Origin: Sphingobacteriales bacterium
GTDB lineage: Bacteria > Bacteroidota > Bacteroidia > Chitinophagales > JADIYW01
Direction of reading: 5' to 3'
Assembly (NCBI GenBank): GCA_016721245.1
Contig: JADKIQ010000004.1
Coordinates: 1 to 64,000, forward strand
Length of the DNA: 64,000 nucleotides
Shown in pieces: positions 26,267 through 35,227 of this stretch (positions are counted from its first letter, which is position 1; every line of letters begins with the position of its first letter). Below the pieces are notes generated by a model. The model saw only the letters and a list, made by a program, of their open reading frames with translations. It had not been told where the DNA came from and ran no database searches. The translations under genes and the position numbers were made by a program.

Positions 26267-27916
26267 TTATTTCTTAATCACCTCTTTAATTGCATTTCCT
26301 ATACAACCGCTCGGCATTTGTATATGCAGTAAACCTGACAACGTAGGAGCGATGTCGGTCATGTAAACTTTCTCAAATGTTTTTCCTTTGGCGATGCCAT
26401 TGCCATAAAACAATAAGGGTATATGAGCATCATAAGGACTCCAGATGCCGTGGGTAGTGCCTTTGCCGCCGTATTCATCATCTATATAGCCCGGTTTTAA
26501 AATAACCAGCACATCACCACAACGACTTGGATAATATCCATTGATAAATTGTTCTTTCAGGTCTTTTGGCAACATGGCTTCCTGTAAATCTGCATATTCA
26601 AAAACTTTGTCTACGCCTTCCACTTTTTTCAGGAAAGAAATACTTGCTTCCAGCACATCTTCATAGTCTAATTTCTTTTCGTCAATCAGTTTATGGTTTA
26701 AATAAAACTGATAATTCCAGCTGCCCAGGCATAAACTATCTACACCAAATTGTGTTTTCAATTCCTGATTCAAGGCAACATCCACTTTAGAACCGGTTAC
26801 ACCGCCATTGGGTAATTTATGTTTTTCCAAAAAGCCTGGAACGTGCGCCACGCCGTGGTCGGCGCTTAAAAAAAGTGTATAGTTGTTTTTACCAACTTGC
26901 TTATCTAAGAATGTTAAGAAGGCTTCCAAATCTTTATCTAAGCGCAAATAGGTGTCTTCAATTTCAACGGAATTAGGACCGAACGCATGACCAATATAAT
27001 CGGTGGAAGAGCAGGAAATCGCTAAAAAATCGGTGATGGAATCTTTACCCAATTGTTCGTTGATTAAAGCGATTTTTGCAAAATCAAAGGTCAGAGAATT
27101 TCCATACGGTGTAGAACGAATCATGCCGTAATTTTTCTTTTCGGTAAATCGTTTCAAATCATACGGAAATCCTTTCTGGTCTTCGCCCAATGGGGTACTT
27201 TCGTAGTTATTTATATCCGTATCGCTTTGTGTATACGTTGCTATCGGATACATAGTATTCCAGTTTTTTCCGTAATAATTTGTTACGGTACCTGAAGTAT
27301 TAAAATCTTGTACCCATTTCGGTAATTCTTTCATGTAGTGTGTAGACGTAATGAAGTTACCGGTTTTGCTATCATACCAGTAAGCAGCGTCTGCACTGTG
27401 ACCGGCCGGCAGAATGGCACCTCTGTCTTTTATGGCAACACCAATCACTTTGCTTTTGAAATTAGTTGCCAGTTTTAACTCATCGCAAACAGAAGTCACC
27501 AGCATATTGCGCGGACTCATCTTGCCGTTATCATTGGTCGTTCCCACAGATTGTACCGAGTTGTCTTCACTGCAATACATTTCTCTGTTCAGTGAGTAAT
27601 CGTAAAACCCGTTTCCAACGATGCCGTGTATAGCAGGCACAGAACCTGTGTAAATACAGGTGTGTCCGGCGGCTGTAACGGTCGGACAATATGGAATAAA
27701 TGTATTCTCACAGTTAAAACCATCATTCATCAATCGTTTGAAACCGCCTTTGCTATATCTGTCATAATAACGATACAGAAAATCCCAGCGCATTTGGTCT
27801 ATCACCAGGCCGACCACTAATTTGGGACGTGCGTTTTGTACAACAGGTTTTGTGGTTTGTGCAAATGAAAGACGAAGGCAGATGACAAATGTGATAAGAA
27901 TAAGCAGTTTCTTCAT
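26267..27916 (-). CDS. pafA: Alkaline phosphatase family protein, PafA-like
   Basis: 549 residues with a signal peptide (…LSFAQ). The alkaline-phosphatase superfamily core is present: metal ligand Asp in GLVIDQMRWDF, nucleophile Thr in the CPTVTAAGHTCIYTGS region, SSTDYIGHAFGPNS, LSADHGVAHVPG, and THGIWSPYDAHIPLLFYG. The order and length match the phosphate-irrepressible PafA of Bacteroidetes, a periplasmic or surface phosphomonoesterase that frees phosphate even when phosphate is plentiful. It is monocistronic. A TATCTTTT box lies about 24 bases upstream on the minus strand. Confidence 0.92.
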   Translation of the reverse strand: MKKLLILITFVICLRLSFAQTTKPVVQNARPKLVVGLVIDQMRWDFLYRYYDRYSKGGFKRLMNDGFNCENTFIPYCPTVTAAGHTCIYTGSVPAIHGIVGNGFYDYSLNREMYCSEDNSVQSVGTTNDNGKMSPRNMLVTSVCDELKLATNFKSKVIGVAIKDRGAILPAGHSADAAYWYDSKTGNFITSTHYMKELPKWVQDFNTSGTVTNYYGKNWNTMYPIATYTQSDTDINNYESTPLGEDQKGFPYDLKRFTEKKNYGMIRSTPYGNSLTFDFAKIALINEQLGKDSITDFLAISCSSTDYIGHAFGPNSVEIEDTYLRLDKDLEAFLTFLDKQVGKNNYTLFLSADHGVAHVPGFLEKHKLPNGGVTGSKVDVALNQELKTQFGVDSLCLGSWNYQFYLNHKLIDEKKLDYEDVLEASISFLKKVEGVDKVFEYADLQEAMLPKDLKEQFINGYYPSRCGDVLVILKPGYIDDEYGGKGTTHGIWSPYDAHIPLLFYGNGIAKGKTFEKVYMTDIAPTLSGLLHIQMPSGCIGNAIKEVIKK

Positions 27917-28048
27917 GACGATGAATTTGTATGCAAGTTAGGGAAAAGATATAATTGAATGGGTGAAGATTTGGTGTAATATATGCACAGCCGATTAATT
28001 CTTATTTAGTTAAAGATTCATTTGTTTTTTATTTTTTATCTTCGTTGT

Positions 28049-29128
28049 ATGGCAGGCAATTCATTCGGGGAAATTTTTCGTATTACCACCTTTGGCGAAA
28101 GTCATGGCGTGGCATTAGGTGTTATTATAGACGGCTGTCCGGCAGGATTAAAAATTGATACGGCTTTTATTCAGGCAGAATTAGACCGCAGAAAACCCGG
28201 TCAATCCAATATTGTTACACAGCGCAAAGAAGCCGATGAATTTGAAATTTTGTCCGGTATTTTTGAGGGCGTCACACAAGGCACTCCAATTGGAATTATT
28301 ATCCGTAATGAAGACCAGAAATCGAAAGACTACGAACATATCAAAGATAGTTTCCGTCCGTCACATGCTGATTTTACTTATGATGCAAAATACGGCTCCC
28401 GCGACTATCGTGGCGGCGGAAGAAGTTCGGCCAGAGAAACCGCGGCACGTGTAGCTGCGGCAGCCATTGCCAAACAATTACTAACTCATTTCGGCATTAA
28501 AGTACAGGCCTATGTTTCCAAAGTAGGAAAGATTGAAATCGGAAAAGAATACATCGAACTGGATTTATCCAAAACGGAAGAGAATATCGTGCGTTGTCCG
28601 GATGCGGAAACAGCGGATAAAATGATTGAGCTGATTAAAGAAGTGAAAAAAGACGGCGATACCATTGGTGGTTTGGTAAGTTGTGTGATTACAGGCGTTC
28701 CTGCAGGTTTAGGAGAGCCGGTATTTGATAAACTGCATGCAGATTTGGGAAAAGCGATGCTGAGCATCAATGCGGCAAAAGGCTTTGAATACGGCAGTGG
28801 TTTTGCGGGAACGGAATTGCGTGGCAGTGAGCAAAACGATGCATTTTACAATGACCATGGCGTTATAAAAACGAAAACCAATCATTCCGGCGGAGTGCAG
28901 GGCGGTATCAGCAACGGGATGGATATTTATTTTAATGTTGCTTTTAAATCCGTGGCCACGATTATGCAGGCGCAGGATTCGGTAGATAAGGATGGAAATG
29001 AAGTGGCTGTCACCGGTCGTGGGCGACATGACCCTTGCGTATTGCCACGTGCTGTACCGATCGTGGAAGCCATGGCAGCTTTAGTCATTGCTGATCATTT
29101 ATTGCGAAACAGAAGCAGTAAGTTGTAA
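28049..29128 (+). CDS. aroC: Chorismate synthase
   Basis: 359 residues from the ATG at 28049 (MAGNSFGEIFRITTFGESHG); the frame extends to 28022 without similarity. AroC converts 5-enolpyruvylshikimate 3-phosphate to chorismate using reduced FMN. All three family signatures are present: GESHGVALGVIIDGCPAG, RGGGRSSARETAARVAAAAI and RGRHDPCVLPRAVPIVEAM. It is the last common step to aromatic amino acids, folate and menaquinone. It stands alone, with no other aro gene adjacent. Confidence 0.97.
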   Translation: MAGNSFGEIFRITTFGESHGVALGVIIDGCPAGLKIDTAFIQAELDRRKPGQSNIVTQRKEADEFEILSGIFEGVTQGTPIGIIIRNEDQKSKDYEHIKDSFRPSHADFTYDAKYGSRDYRGGGRSSARETAARVAAAAIAKQLLTHFGIKVQAYVSKVGKIEIGKEYIELDLSKTEENIVRCPDAETADKMIELIKEVKKDGDTIGGLVSCVITGVPAGLGEPVFDKLHADLGKAMLSINAAKGFEYGSGFAGTELRGSEQNDAFYNDHGVIKTKTNHSGGVQGGISNGMDIYFNVAFKSVATIMQAQDSVDKDGNEVAVTGRGRHDPCVLPRAVPIVEAMAALVIADHLLRNRSSKL

Positions 29129-29131
29129 TTA

Positions 29132-30688
29132 CTACTTCTTTTTCTTCACACAACATTTCTTTTTCAGTTTCTTTGTTGTCTTTGTTTTAACAGGTGTTGT
29201 TTCTGTTTTTGATACAGTTTCTGAAACCGATTTTGTGGTATTGCTTGCAATTGTTTTTACCGCTTTCCCATTTCTTATATACGCCTCATTTTTCCAGGAA
29301 CCAACTGCATTTGGCGCACCAATTTTTGAACTATAATTTTTATTGATTAAAGATGATTCCGTAACGTTGCCGGATTGTAAACTACCTTTAACATTGTTGG
29401 CGATTTCCGTATGGCTCCCTTCAATATTGTACAATCCTTTCAGCAAACCTGAGCCCGTTATTTCATTGGCAATAAAATGCATATTGTCGCCGCTGTTGCC
29501 ATTCATTACGATACCATAATTTTCAATCCTGTTCCTGAAGAAAGTGTTATAAGGGCCGTTGATGCCATGTGAATTGTCAATCACCAGATTTTGAAAGATA
29601 TTGCCTTCAAATAAATTGGCATACGGATAATTTCCATGCAATACTACATCACCCGCAGAGGCTGCCGGAAACCAGCCTTCCGTCCAGTATGGATCATAAG
29701 AATAGTTATACGATATTACGTTTCCATTCGCGGCAGCCTGCAACAAAAATGAATGTCGTAGATGTTTGGCAATATTGTCAAAAATGAAATTATCGCTGGC
29801 ACCAAACTGCATGACTACACCATACCCCTTTCCGCCGCTGCCGTAATCAAATGCATCGTGCAGATAGTTGCCGGAAATGGTCGTGTTTGCTGAACTTTGC
29901 AAAGTAATATGTGCATAGTTGCAGTTTTCCAGTTCTACACCTTTTACCCAACAGTTTACAGCGTAGTTGAAAAAGATATTGGATGTTTGTCCGGAAGTAA
30001 CATCACTTCTTTTTATTTTTAACGATTCAATGCCGGTATTTTGAACAGGATTTATCTTCTGTAAAACTGGATTGTTGGATGCAGGAAAATCTAAATGTAA
30101 AGAGGTTGAAATTGTAATTTCGTTGCCACTAATTTTAGTGATTTTTACTATCTGAAAAAATGAACTGTATGCCCAGTTGGATTCCAGTAAAGTATTGGCT
30201 GATTGTTTCACTAATACATAATCACCAATAGCGAAACCGGCCGGGTTACTTACCTTTATACTGCTGCTGCCTTTTACAGTGCCTGATAAAACAGGAGAGG
30301 AGATATTAGTGACATTTCCCTGTATGGAAAATAAATCACCGTTTCCATTTAGGTTGAAATTCAAAATAGTTTTATCACTTCCTTTTCCTTTAATTAAAAT
30401 ATTGGATGGAATAGAAATAGTTTTTTTGATTAGAAAATTTCCTGCAGGAATCTCAATTACACCGGAATTTCCGTTCAAAGATTTTATAGCATTTTGTAAA
30501 GCAGTTGAGTTGTCTGTAGCATTATCTGCCTTGCCGCCAAATTCCAGAATAGAGATTTTTTTTGCAGTAGCCGGAACGCTGTAATTGCTGCCTGATTGGC
30601 TCCATTCATTTTTTAAATTTGCATCAACAGCCAATACGGGAAATAAGTCATTTAATAGAACAAAGAGTAAAAATAAATACCTTCTCAT
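29132..30688 (-). CDS. Secreted right-handed beta-helix (pectate-lyase-3-like) protein
   Basis: 518 residues with a signal peptide (…FPVLAVD). The segment ISILEFGGKADNATDNSTALQNAI...GVIEIPAGNFLI is the pectate-lyase-3/glycosyl-hydrolase-28-like opening. A long parallel beta-helix follows, with N-rich turns (ENCNYAHITLQSSANTTISGNYLHDAF, GNVISYNYSYDPYWTEGWF). The last about 30 residues are a Thr/Lys tail ending in a Lys/Cys cluster (KKLKKKCCVKKKK) instead of a T9SS domain. The family binds or cleaves polysaccharide; catalytic residues cannot be assigned. It is divergent from the small secreted protein gene at 31017. Confidence 0.85.
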   Translation of the reverse strand: MRRYLFLLFVLLNDLFPVLAVDANLKNEWSQSGSNYSVPATAKKISILEFGGKADNATDNSTALQNAIKSLNGNSGVIEIPAGNFLIKKTISIPSNILIKGKGSDKTILNFNLNGNGDLFSIQGNVTNISSPVLSGTVKGSSSIKVSNPAGFAIGDYVLVKQSANTLLESNWAYSSFFQIVKITKISGNEITISTSLHLDFPASNNPVLQKINPVQNTGIESLKIKRSDVTSGQTSNIFFNYAVNCWVKGVELENCNYAHITLQSSANTTISGNYLHDAFDYGSGGKGYGVVMQFGASDNFIFDNIAKHLRHSFLLQAAANGNVISYNYSYDPYWTEGWFPAASAGDVVLHGNYPYANLFEGNIFQNLVIDNSHGINGPYNTFFRNRIENYGIVMNGNSGDNMHFIANEITGSGLLKGLYNIEGSHTEIANNVKGSLQSGNVTESSLINKNYSSKIGAPNAVGSWKNEAYIRNGKAVKTIASNTTKSVSETVSKTETTPVKTKTTKKLKKKCCVKKKK

Positions 30689-31016
30689 AGATTAAAATTA
30701 CAGAATTATATATGTCAACAAGTGTACCAATTTACAAGTTTTGACTAATTATAACTGATTTACATCAAGAAAAAAGGCGATAATGACATTTTTTTGAAAA
30801 TAAATTGTTAAATCTATTGACAAATAGAAAAATAGTATGTAAAATTGTATCGTAAACCCTTTGAAACCCTTAATTATTAAAGAAACATACTTAATGACCC
30901 ATTTTCAAACAAATTTATTCAGTACGCTTAGTTAAGTCATCAGTAGTTTCATTTTTATTATCGTTTTCAATTGAGTGTTTAAAAAAGTTATTTTTTAAAT
31001 ATTTAAACCCTTAGTC
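30689..31016. promoter_or_regulatory. 328-base divergent intergenic region
   Basis: No gene is seen. It holds the start region of the beta-helix gene (minus) and a long leader for the small secreted protein (plus). It contains an FNR-like box at 30755-30768 and three copies of AAACCCTT (30854, 30864 and 31005), the last 4 bases before the ATG at 31017. AT-rich runs dominate. Confidence 0.5.
30755..30768. promoter_or_regulatory. FNR-like box CTGAT-TTAC-ATCAA
   Basis: Nine of ten defined positions match the FNR consensus TTGAT-N4-ATCAA. It lies 67 bases upstream of the beta-helix gene start and about 250 bases upstream of the small secreted protein. It could be a target of the Crp/Fnr array at 36.7-43.6 kb, whose recognition helices carry the FNR-type E-x-x-S-R. 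Confidence 0.45.
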
Positions 31017-31415
31017 ATGAAACACCTTACCAAAACCCTGTTCTCAATCTTGCTCGTAGCATCATTCGGAACCCTCAAAGCACAAAGTGATTTATTGGCA
31101 GATAATACTGCTTATGCTCCAAGTAACATTGTTGCATTGTATCACAACGACGAGAAAATTACTTTCAGTGAATTAATGCCAAAACAAGAGCAAGAAAATA
31201 CATCTCAAGTTACAGTAAAATGCGCCAGCGCAACTAAAGTACAGGTTAAGTATTTTAATATGGATGGCAATATGGCCAAACAAGAATTACGTACCTTAGA
31301 CAAAGGTGTGAATGAATTGGATATAAATACTACTGATTTAGCAGCAGGTATGTATATGGTTCAATTCTACTCTTCTGAAGGCAGCGCAGTTCGCAGGCTG
31401 GTAAAAGCAAACTAA
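31017..31415 (+). CDS. Small secreted protein resembling a stand-alone T9SS-type C-terminal domain
   Basis: 132 residues with a clear signal peptide (MKHLTKTLFSILLVASFGTLKAQ). The last about 70 residues (VQVKYFNMDGNMAKQELRTLDKGVNELDINTTDLAAGMYMVQFYSSEG...RRLVKAN) follow the strand pattern of a T9SS type A sorting domain, yet only about 40 residues precede it, so almost the whole mature protein is the sorting-like sandwich. It has a long leader, its own terminator, and an FNR-like box upstream. The role is unknown; it might be a small abundant surface protein. I cannot assign a family name. Confidence 0.8.
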   Translation: MKHLTKTLFSILLVASFGTLKAQSDLLADNTAYAPSNIVALYHNDEKITFSELMPKQEQENTSQVTVKCASATKVQVKYFNMDGNMAKQELRTLDKGVNELDINTTDLAAGMYMVQFYSSEGSAVRRLVKAN

Positions 31416-31481
31416 GAAATAACTATCATACACGAGTTTTAATTCGGACAGAATTAAAATTGATTACCTCGACAGTTTTCG

Positions 31482-31518
31482 AAAACGTACGTAATATAAA
31501 TTGCGTACGTTTTTTTTA
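31482..31518. terminator. Intrinsic terminator, AACGTACG / CGTACGTT
   Basis: Perfect arms (AACGTACG at 31484-31491, CGTACGTT from 31504) separated by 12 bases, with an A-run before and a T8 run after. It serves the small secreted protein gene and probably the convergent lipoprotein gene, whose stop at 31516 lies in the T-run. Confidence 0.85.
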
Positions 31519-31869
31519 TTGTTTTATGGCGTACCAGGTTCCGTTGTTTCCGGAAGCCGTAAGCGTACCGGCAATACTATCAGCGGTAACGGCAGTTCCC
31601 TTATAAATATCACCATTGTTAAAGGTTATAGTAACGTTATTGTTGACAGATTTCCACGTACCCGAAACAGTATCTGCGTTTCTGTAGTTATTTACTTCTT
31701 TATTTGCTTTAAAATAGAGATCTGATTCTGCGAAATACGTAAAAGTGCTGTTGTTTTTGAAATGCAAAGCCCAGTTCGTTTCGCCCAACGGCAAGCCAAT
31801 ATCATCCTGTGTTTTCTTTTTGCAGGAGAGTACAGACAAAATCATAAAAATAAAAAACAGTTTTTGCAT
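31516..31869 (-). CDS. Small lipoprotein, lipocalin-like
   Basis: 117 residues. The signal peptide ends with lipobox LSVLSC-KKK, so it is an SPII lipoprotein; the KKK after Cys favours no particular membrane. The mature part alternates short strands (GETNWALHFKNNSTFTYF, GTWKSVNNNVTITFNNGDIYKGTAV, GTLTASGNNGTWYAIKQ), the pattern of small lipocalin/META-like barrels in which each strand pair reads GTW...V.ITF..G..Y.G. Function unknown. It follows the AMACR-type gene on the same strand with 18 bases between, so cotranscription is plausible. Confidence 0.78.
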   Translation of the reverse strand: MQKLFFIFMILSVLSCKKKTQDDIGLPLGETNWALHFKNNSTFTYFAESDLYFKANKEVNNYRNADTVSGTWKSVNNNVTITFNNGDIYKGTAVTADSIAGTLTASGNNGTWYAIKQ

Positions 31870-31887
31870 ACAGCAAATTTAATGAAT

Positions 31888-33027
31888 TTATAAATCATTC
31901 AGCAGTTCATTATCTTCGCCCATTAATGGGGCGCCCCAGCTTGGTTTTGCAGGCGTTTCAGAAAATTTAAATGGCTGGTTAATTCCTTTTACCTTACCAT
32001 AATCAGCATGTTCTACTTCGAAAAACATATCACGCTGATTTAAATGAATATCCTTTTCCACTTCTTCCAATTCCAGGATAGGAGTTAAGCATACGTCCAG
32101 TGGTTCTGCAGCGGAAACCCATTCATCTCGTGTTTTTGTAAGGAAGATATCCTGCAAATCTTTTTTCAGCTTTTCTACTTCTTCTGGAATAGGCATCATG
32201 CGCGGCCCCCAGTCAGGTTTGCCAATCAGCATACACACTCCCTGCCAGAATTTTGGTTCTAAAGATCCCAGCGCTATCCATTTCTCATCCTTACATTTAT
32301 ACAGATGGTAATTTGCCATACCACCGCTCAGCATAGGCTCGCCGCGTTTATGTCTTACATTAGTATTGAGTGATTCACCAAACTGCATGGATAATAATGG
32401 CATAACACAATCTGTCATGGCAACATCTACAAATTGCCCTTTACCGGTACGCTCACGTGCCCACAATGCAGATAAACATGCTACTACCGCAGGGTAACTG
32501 CCGCCGGCCACATCTGCAATCTGACAAGCCGGAACAATTGGCTTTTCTTTATCTCCGGTTAAACCCAAAATACCGGAATATCCCAGGTAATTCATGTCAT
32601 GTCCCGCTTTATCTTTATATGCTCCGGAATATCCGTAACCTGTCACCGCCACATAAATAATTTTCTCATTATGCTGTTTTGCCGATTCATAATCGATGCC
32701 CATTTTTTGCAATACACCCGGACGAAATGAATCTACTACAATATCCGCTGTCTTAACGAGTTCAAAGAATTTGCGTTTGCCTTCTTCTGATTTTAAATCC
32801 AGTGTAATCGATAATTTGCTTCGGTTGATACTTATATAATTCAGCGATTGAGAACCTTTCATCGGCGGGAAGAATCGGTTGTAGTCAGGTGCTTTCGGAT
32901 CTTCTATTTTAATCACTTCCGCTCCAAGATCTGCCAGCATTTGTGTGGCTAATGGTCCCGGTAGTAATCTGCTTAAATCTAAAATTCGTATACCTTGTAA
33001 TGGTCCTTGTTGAGGTTTTCGAGACAT
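31888..33027 (-). CDS. CaiB/BaiF-family enzyme, alpha-methylacyl-CoA racemase-like
   Basis: 379 residues from the ATG at 33027 (MSRKPQQGPLQGIRILDLSRLLPGPLATQ). The class III CoA-transferase fold is clear: ADLGAEVIKIEDP, LDLKSEEGK, DSFRPGVLQKMGIDY. Residues that mark racemases are present: GHDMNYLGYSGIL (His/Asp pair), CQIADVAGGSYPA (Asp) and GSLEPKFWQGVC (Glu), corresponding to the catalytic His, Asp and Glu of AMACR/MCR. It therefore probably epimerises 2-methylacyl-CoA esters from branched-chain or sterol side-chain degradation rather than transferring CoA. It follows the DUF4197 gene by 4 bases. Confidence 0.88.
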   Translation of the reverse strand: MSRKPQQGPLQGIRILDLSRLLPGPLATQMLADLGAEVIKIEDPKAPDYNRFFPPMKGSQSLNYISINRSKLSITLDLKSEEGKRKFFELVKTADIVVDSFRPGVLQKMGIDYESAKQHNEKIIYVAVTGYGYSGAYKDKAGHDMNYLGYSGILGLTGDKEKPIVPACQIADVAGGSYPAVVACLSALWARERTGKGQFVDVAMTDCVMPLLSMQFGESLNTNVRHKRGEPMLSGGMANYHLYKCKDEKWIALGSLEPKFWQGVCMLIGKPDWGPRMMPIPEEVEKLKKDLQDIFLTKTRDEWVSAAEPLDVCLTPILELEEVEKDIHLNQRDMFFEVEHADYGKVKGINQPFKFSETPAKPSWGAPLMGEDNELLNDL

Positions 33028-33031
33028 GTTT

Positions 33032-33760
33032 TTATTTTTTATTTCTATCGGCAAAACTGAATACTTTTTTCAATAAATCTGTAGTACGAGCCAGCGGATT
33101 TGCCCGGATATTGTTTTCTTCTTTTTCTACCATTTTAAAAACTCCTTCCAGTGCTTTCTCTGTTACAAATCCTGTAAGGTCAGTATTAACCGGTTTTACA
33201 AATGGAATTTTATTGTAGACAGTAGTTGCATCGCCCCAGTATTTAGTAGCGTTTACCTGACCTAATGATTGGTCAACAATCGGTCTGAATTTTTCTGTTA
33301 AGATAGGAGTGGTGGTCTTTTTTAAATAGGCAGTTCCAGCACCGTTTCCTCCTGTAATAATTTGAATGGCGTCTGTTACCGTCATTTGTTTGATAGCTTG
33401 AACAAACACATCTATAGCAACACCCGAAGCTTTTTCTGCAGCACGGTTAAGCGAAACCGTAACGTTGTCTACTTGTTTTTGCATGCCCAGTTTCAGCATA
33501 GCATCTCTTACCTGTGTAGCCTGTTCAGGCCATGGAATCTTCACTAAATCATTTCCTAAGAAACCATCGGTAGCCGATAATAATCCCATGCCTTTTGTAA
33601 TGCCGATGCCTAATGCATCCTTTAAACCCTGTCCTGCTTCCTGTTCAGTAGGATCACCATAGGTGGTGCCTAATACAGCGCCAACTGTTTCCTGAATTTG
33701 CTGTGCCGTACAGCCAAATAAAAATGTGGAGATTAAAAAAATACCCAAAAACTTTTTCAT
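33032..33760 (-). CDS. DUF4197-type lipoprotein
   Basis: 242 residues from the ATG at 33760, which opens a lipoprotein signal (MKKFLGIFLISTFLFGC-T). The frame runs upstream to 33907, but that part has no signal and no family match. The mature sequence is helical: GLKDALGIGITKGMGLLSATDGFLGNDLVKIPWPE, LNRAAEKASGVAIDVFVQAIKQMTVTDAIQII, GNGAGTAYLKKTTTPIL, matching DUF4197. The function of the family is not known; members sit in the periplasm or on the membrane. Stop and AMACR start are 4 bases apart, so translational coupling is possible. Confidence 0.88.
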   Translation of the reverse strand: MKKFLGIFLISTFLFGCTAQQIQETVGAVLGTTYGDPTEQEAGQGLKDALGIGITKGMGLLSATDGFLGNDLVKIPWPEQATQVRDAMLKLGMQKQVDNVTVSLNRAAEKASGVAIDVFVQAIKQMTVTDAIQIITGGNGAGTAYLKKTTTPILTEKFRPIVDQSLGQVNATKYWGDATTVYNKIPFVKPVNTDLTGFVTEKALEGVFKMVEKEENNIRANPLARTTDLLKKVFSFADRNKK

Positions 33761-33920
33761 ACATTCACTTTTAAACTTTATCAAAAAATATTTGTCAAGA
33801 TAATAATTAAATTGCAATTTAAATACCAAACTCAAAATGAGCAGCCTGAAATTAAAAGCATTAAACGAATAGATTGCAAAATCACTACCGGAATAAATTA
33901 AAAACAATAAAGATAGTTAA

Positions 33921-35171
33921 ATGAAATGTACCATACTAAGCATTGGCGATGAATTACTGATAGGACAAACACTGAATACCAATGCACACTGGATGTCGCA
34001 AAAAATGAATGAAATAGGTATAGATGTTATTCATCATGTATCCTTAAGCGATGAAAAAAGCGATATTATAAATTGCCTGAATGATGCTTTGGAAACCTCG
34101 CAGGTGGTTTTAATTACGGGTGGTTTGGGTCCAACTTCGGATGATATTACCAAAGATGTATTATGCGAATATTTTGGTGGGAAGCTCGTTTTTAATGAGG
34201 ATGCTTACCGAAATATTGAGAAAATATTTGAATTGCGCAAGCGATTAATCAATGAACCTACAAAACGCGTTGCCTATTTACCGGATGTCTGCGCAGTAAT
34301 ACCCAATACAAACGGTACTGCTGCCGGTATGATTTTTTCTAAGGCCGGTAAAACGATTGTTTCCATGCCGGGCGTTCCCTATGAAATGAGAGGAATGGTG
34401 ACGGACGGCGTTATTCCGTATCTCAAAGAAAAATATACCTTACCATACATTTTTCATTGCAATATACTTACCGCAGGAGTTGGAGAAACACAACTGGCAG
34501 ACCGGTTAATTGAGTTTGAAAAAAATAAAGACCCGCGTATCAAACTTGCCTATCTGCCTAATATCGGTAAAGTACGCTTGCGTTTAACCATAAAAGGGGA
34601 TAATAAAGAGGAGTTACAATCTCTTGTAGAAACTGCAAAACAAGAAGTGGTTTCTTGTATAGAAGAATATATTTACGGGTTTGATGAGGACTCTTTAGAA
34701 GAAAATATTGGTCACTTGTTACGGGAAAGAAACCTCACAATTGGTACGGCAGAAAGCTGTACAGGTGGCTATTTAGCTCATTTAATTACCTCTGTTGCCG
34801 GAAGTTCAGATTATTTTAAAGGAAGTATCATATCGTATGCCAATGAGGTAAAAATGGATGTATTGGGAGTAAAACCGGAAACCTTAGAAAAATTCGGCGC
34901 AGTAAGCGAAGAAACTGTCGGGGAAATGATTACAGGGGCATTATCTCAACTGAAAACAGATATTACCATAGCAATTTCCGGTGTGGCCGGCCCCGGGGGA
35001 GGTACACCCGAAAAGCCTGTGGGAACTGTTTTTATAGGAATCGGAACAAAAGACAAGACAATCGTTAAAAAATTAGCTTTTACCAGCCATCGTGACAGAA
35101 ATATACAATTATCCGCAGTAGTGGCATTGGTGATGTTGAGAAAGTTCTTATTAAATCAGTTAAATGACTGA
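33921..35171 (+). CDS. cinA: CinA-family protein (MoCF domain + nicotinamide-nucleotide amidase)
   Basis: 416 residues, full length. The N-terminal MoCF/COG1058 domain (MKCTILSIGDELLIGQTLNTNAHWMSQ, ITGGLGPTSDDITKD, MPGVPYEMRGM) resembles ADP-ribose pyrophosphatase. The C-terminal PncC domain (GTAESCTGGYLAHLITSVAGSS, GVAGPGGGTPEKPVGTV) is the NMN deamidase with the Ser nucleophile. It recycles pyridine nucleotides (NMN to NaMN) and in some bacteria is competence/damage inducible. It lies 56 bases before the E2 gene on the same strand and may share its transcript. Confidence 0.95.
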   Translation: MKCTILSIGDELLIGQTLNTNAHWMSQKMNEIGIDVIHHVSLSDEKSDIINCLNDALETSQVVLITGGLGPTSDDITKDVLCEYFGGKLVFNEDAYRNIEKIFELRKRLINEPTKRVAYLPDVCAVIPNTNGTAAGMIFSKAGKTIVSMPGVPYEMRGMVTDGVIPYLKEKYTLPYIFHCNILTAGVGETQLADRLIEFEKNKDPRIKLAYLPNIGKVRLRLTIKGDNKEELQSLVETAKQEVVSCIEEYIYGFDEDSLEENIGHLLRERNLTIGTAESCTGGYLAHLITSVAGSSDYFKGSIISYANEVKMDVLGVKPETLEKFGAVSEETVGEMITGALSQLKTDITIAISGVAGPGGGTPEKPVGTVFIGIGTKDKTIVKKLAFTSHRDRNIQLSAVVALVMLRKFLLNQLND

Positions 35172-35227
35172 AAATTTATTTGAAGTCTTGTATCTTGCAA
35201 CATAAAACAGTTTAATCGGATTAAGCA

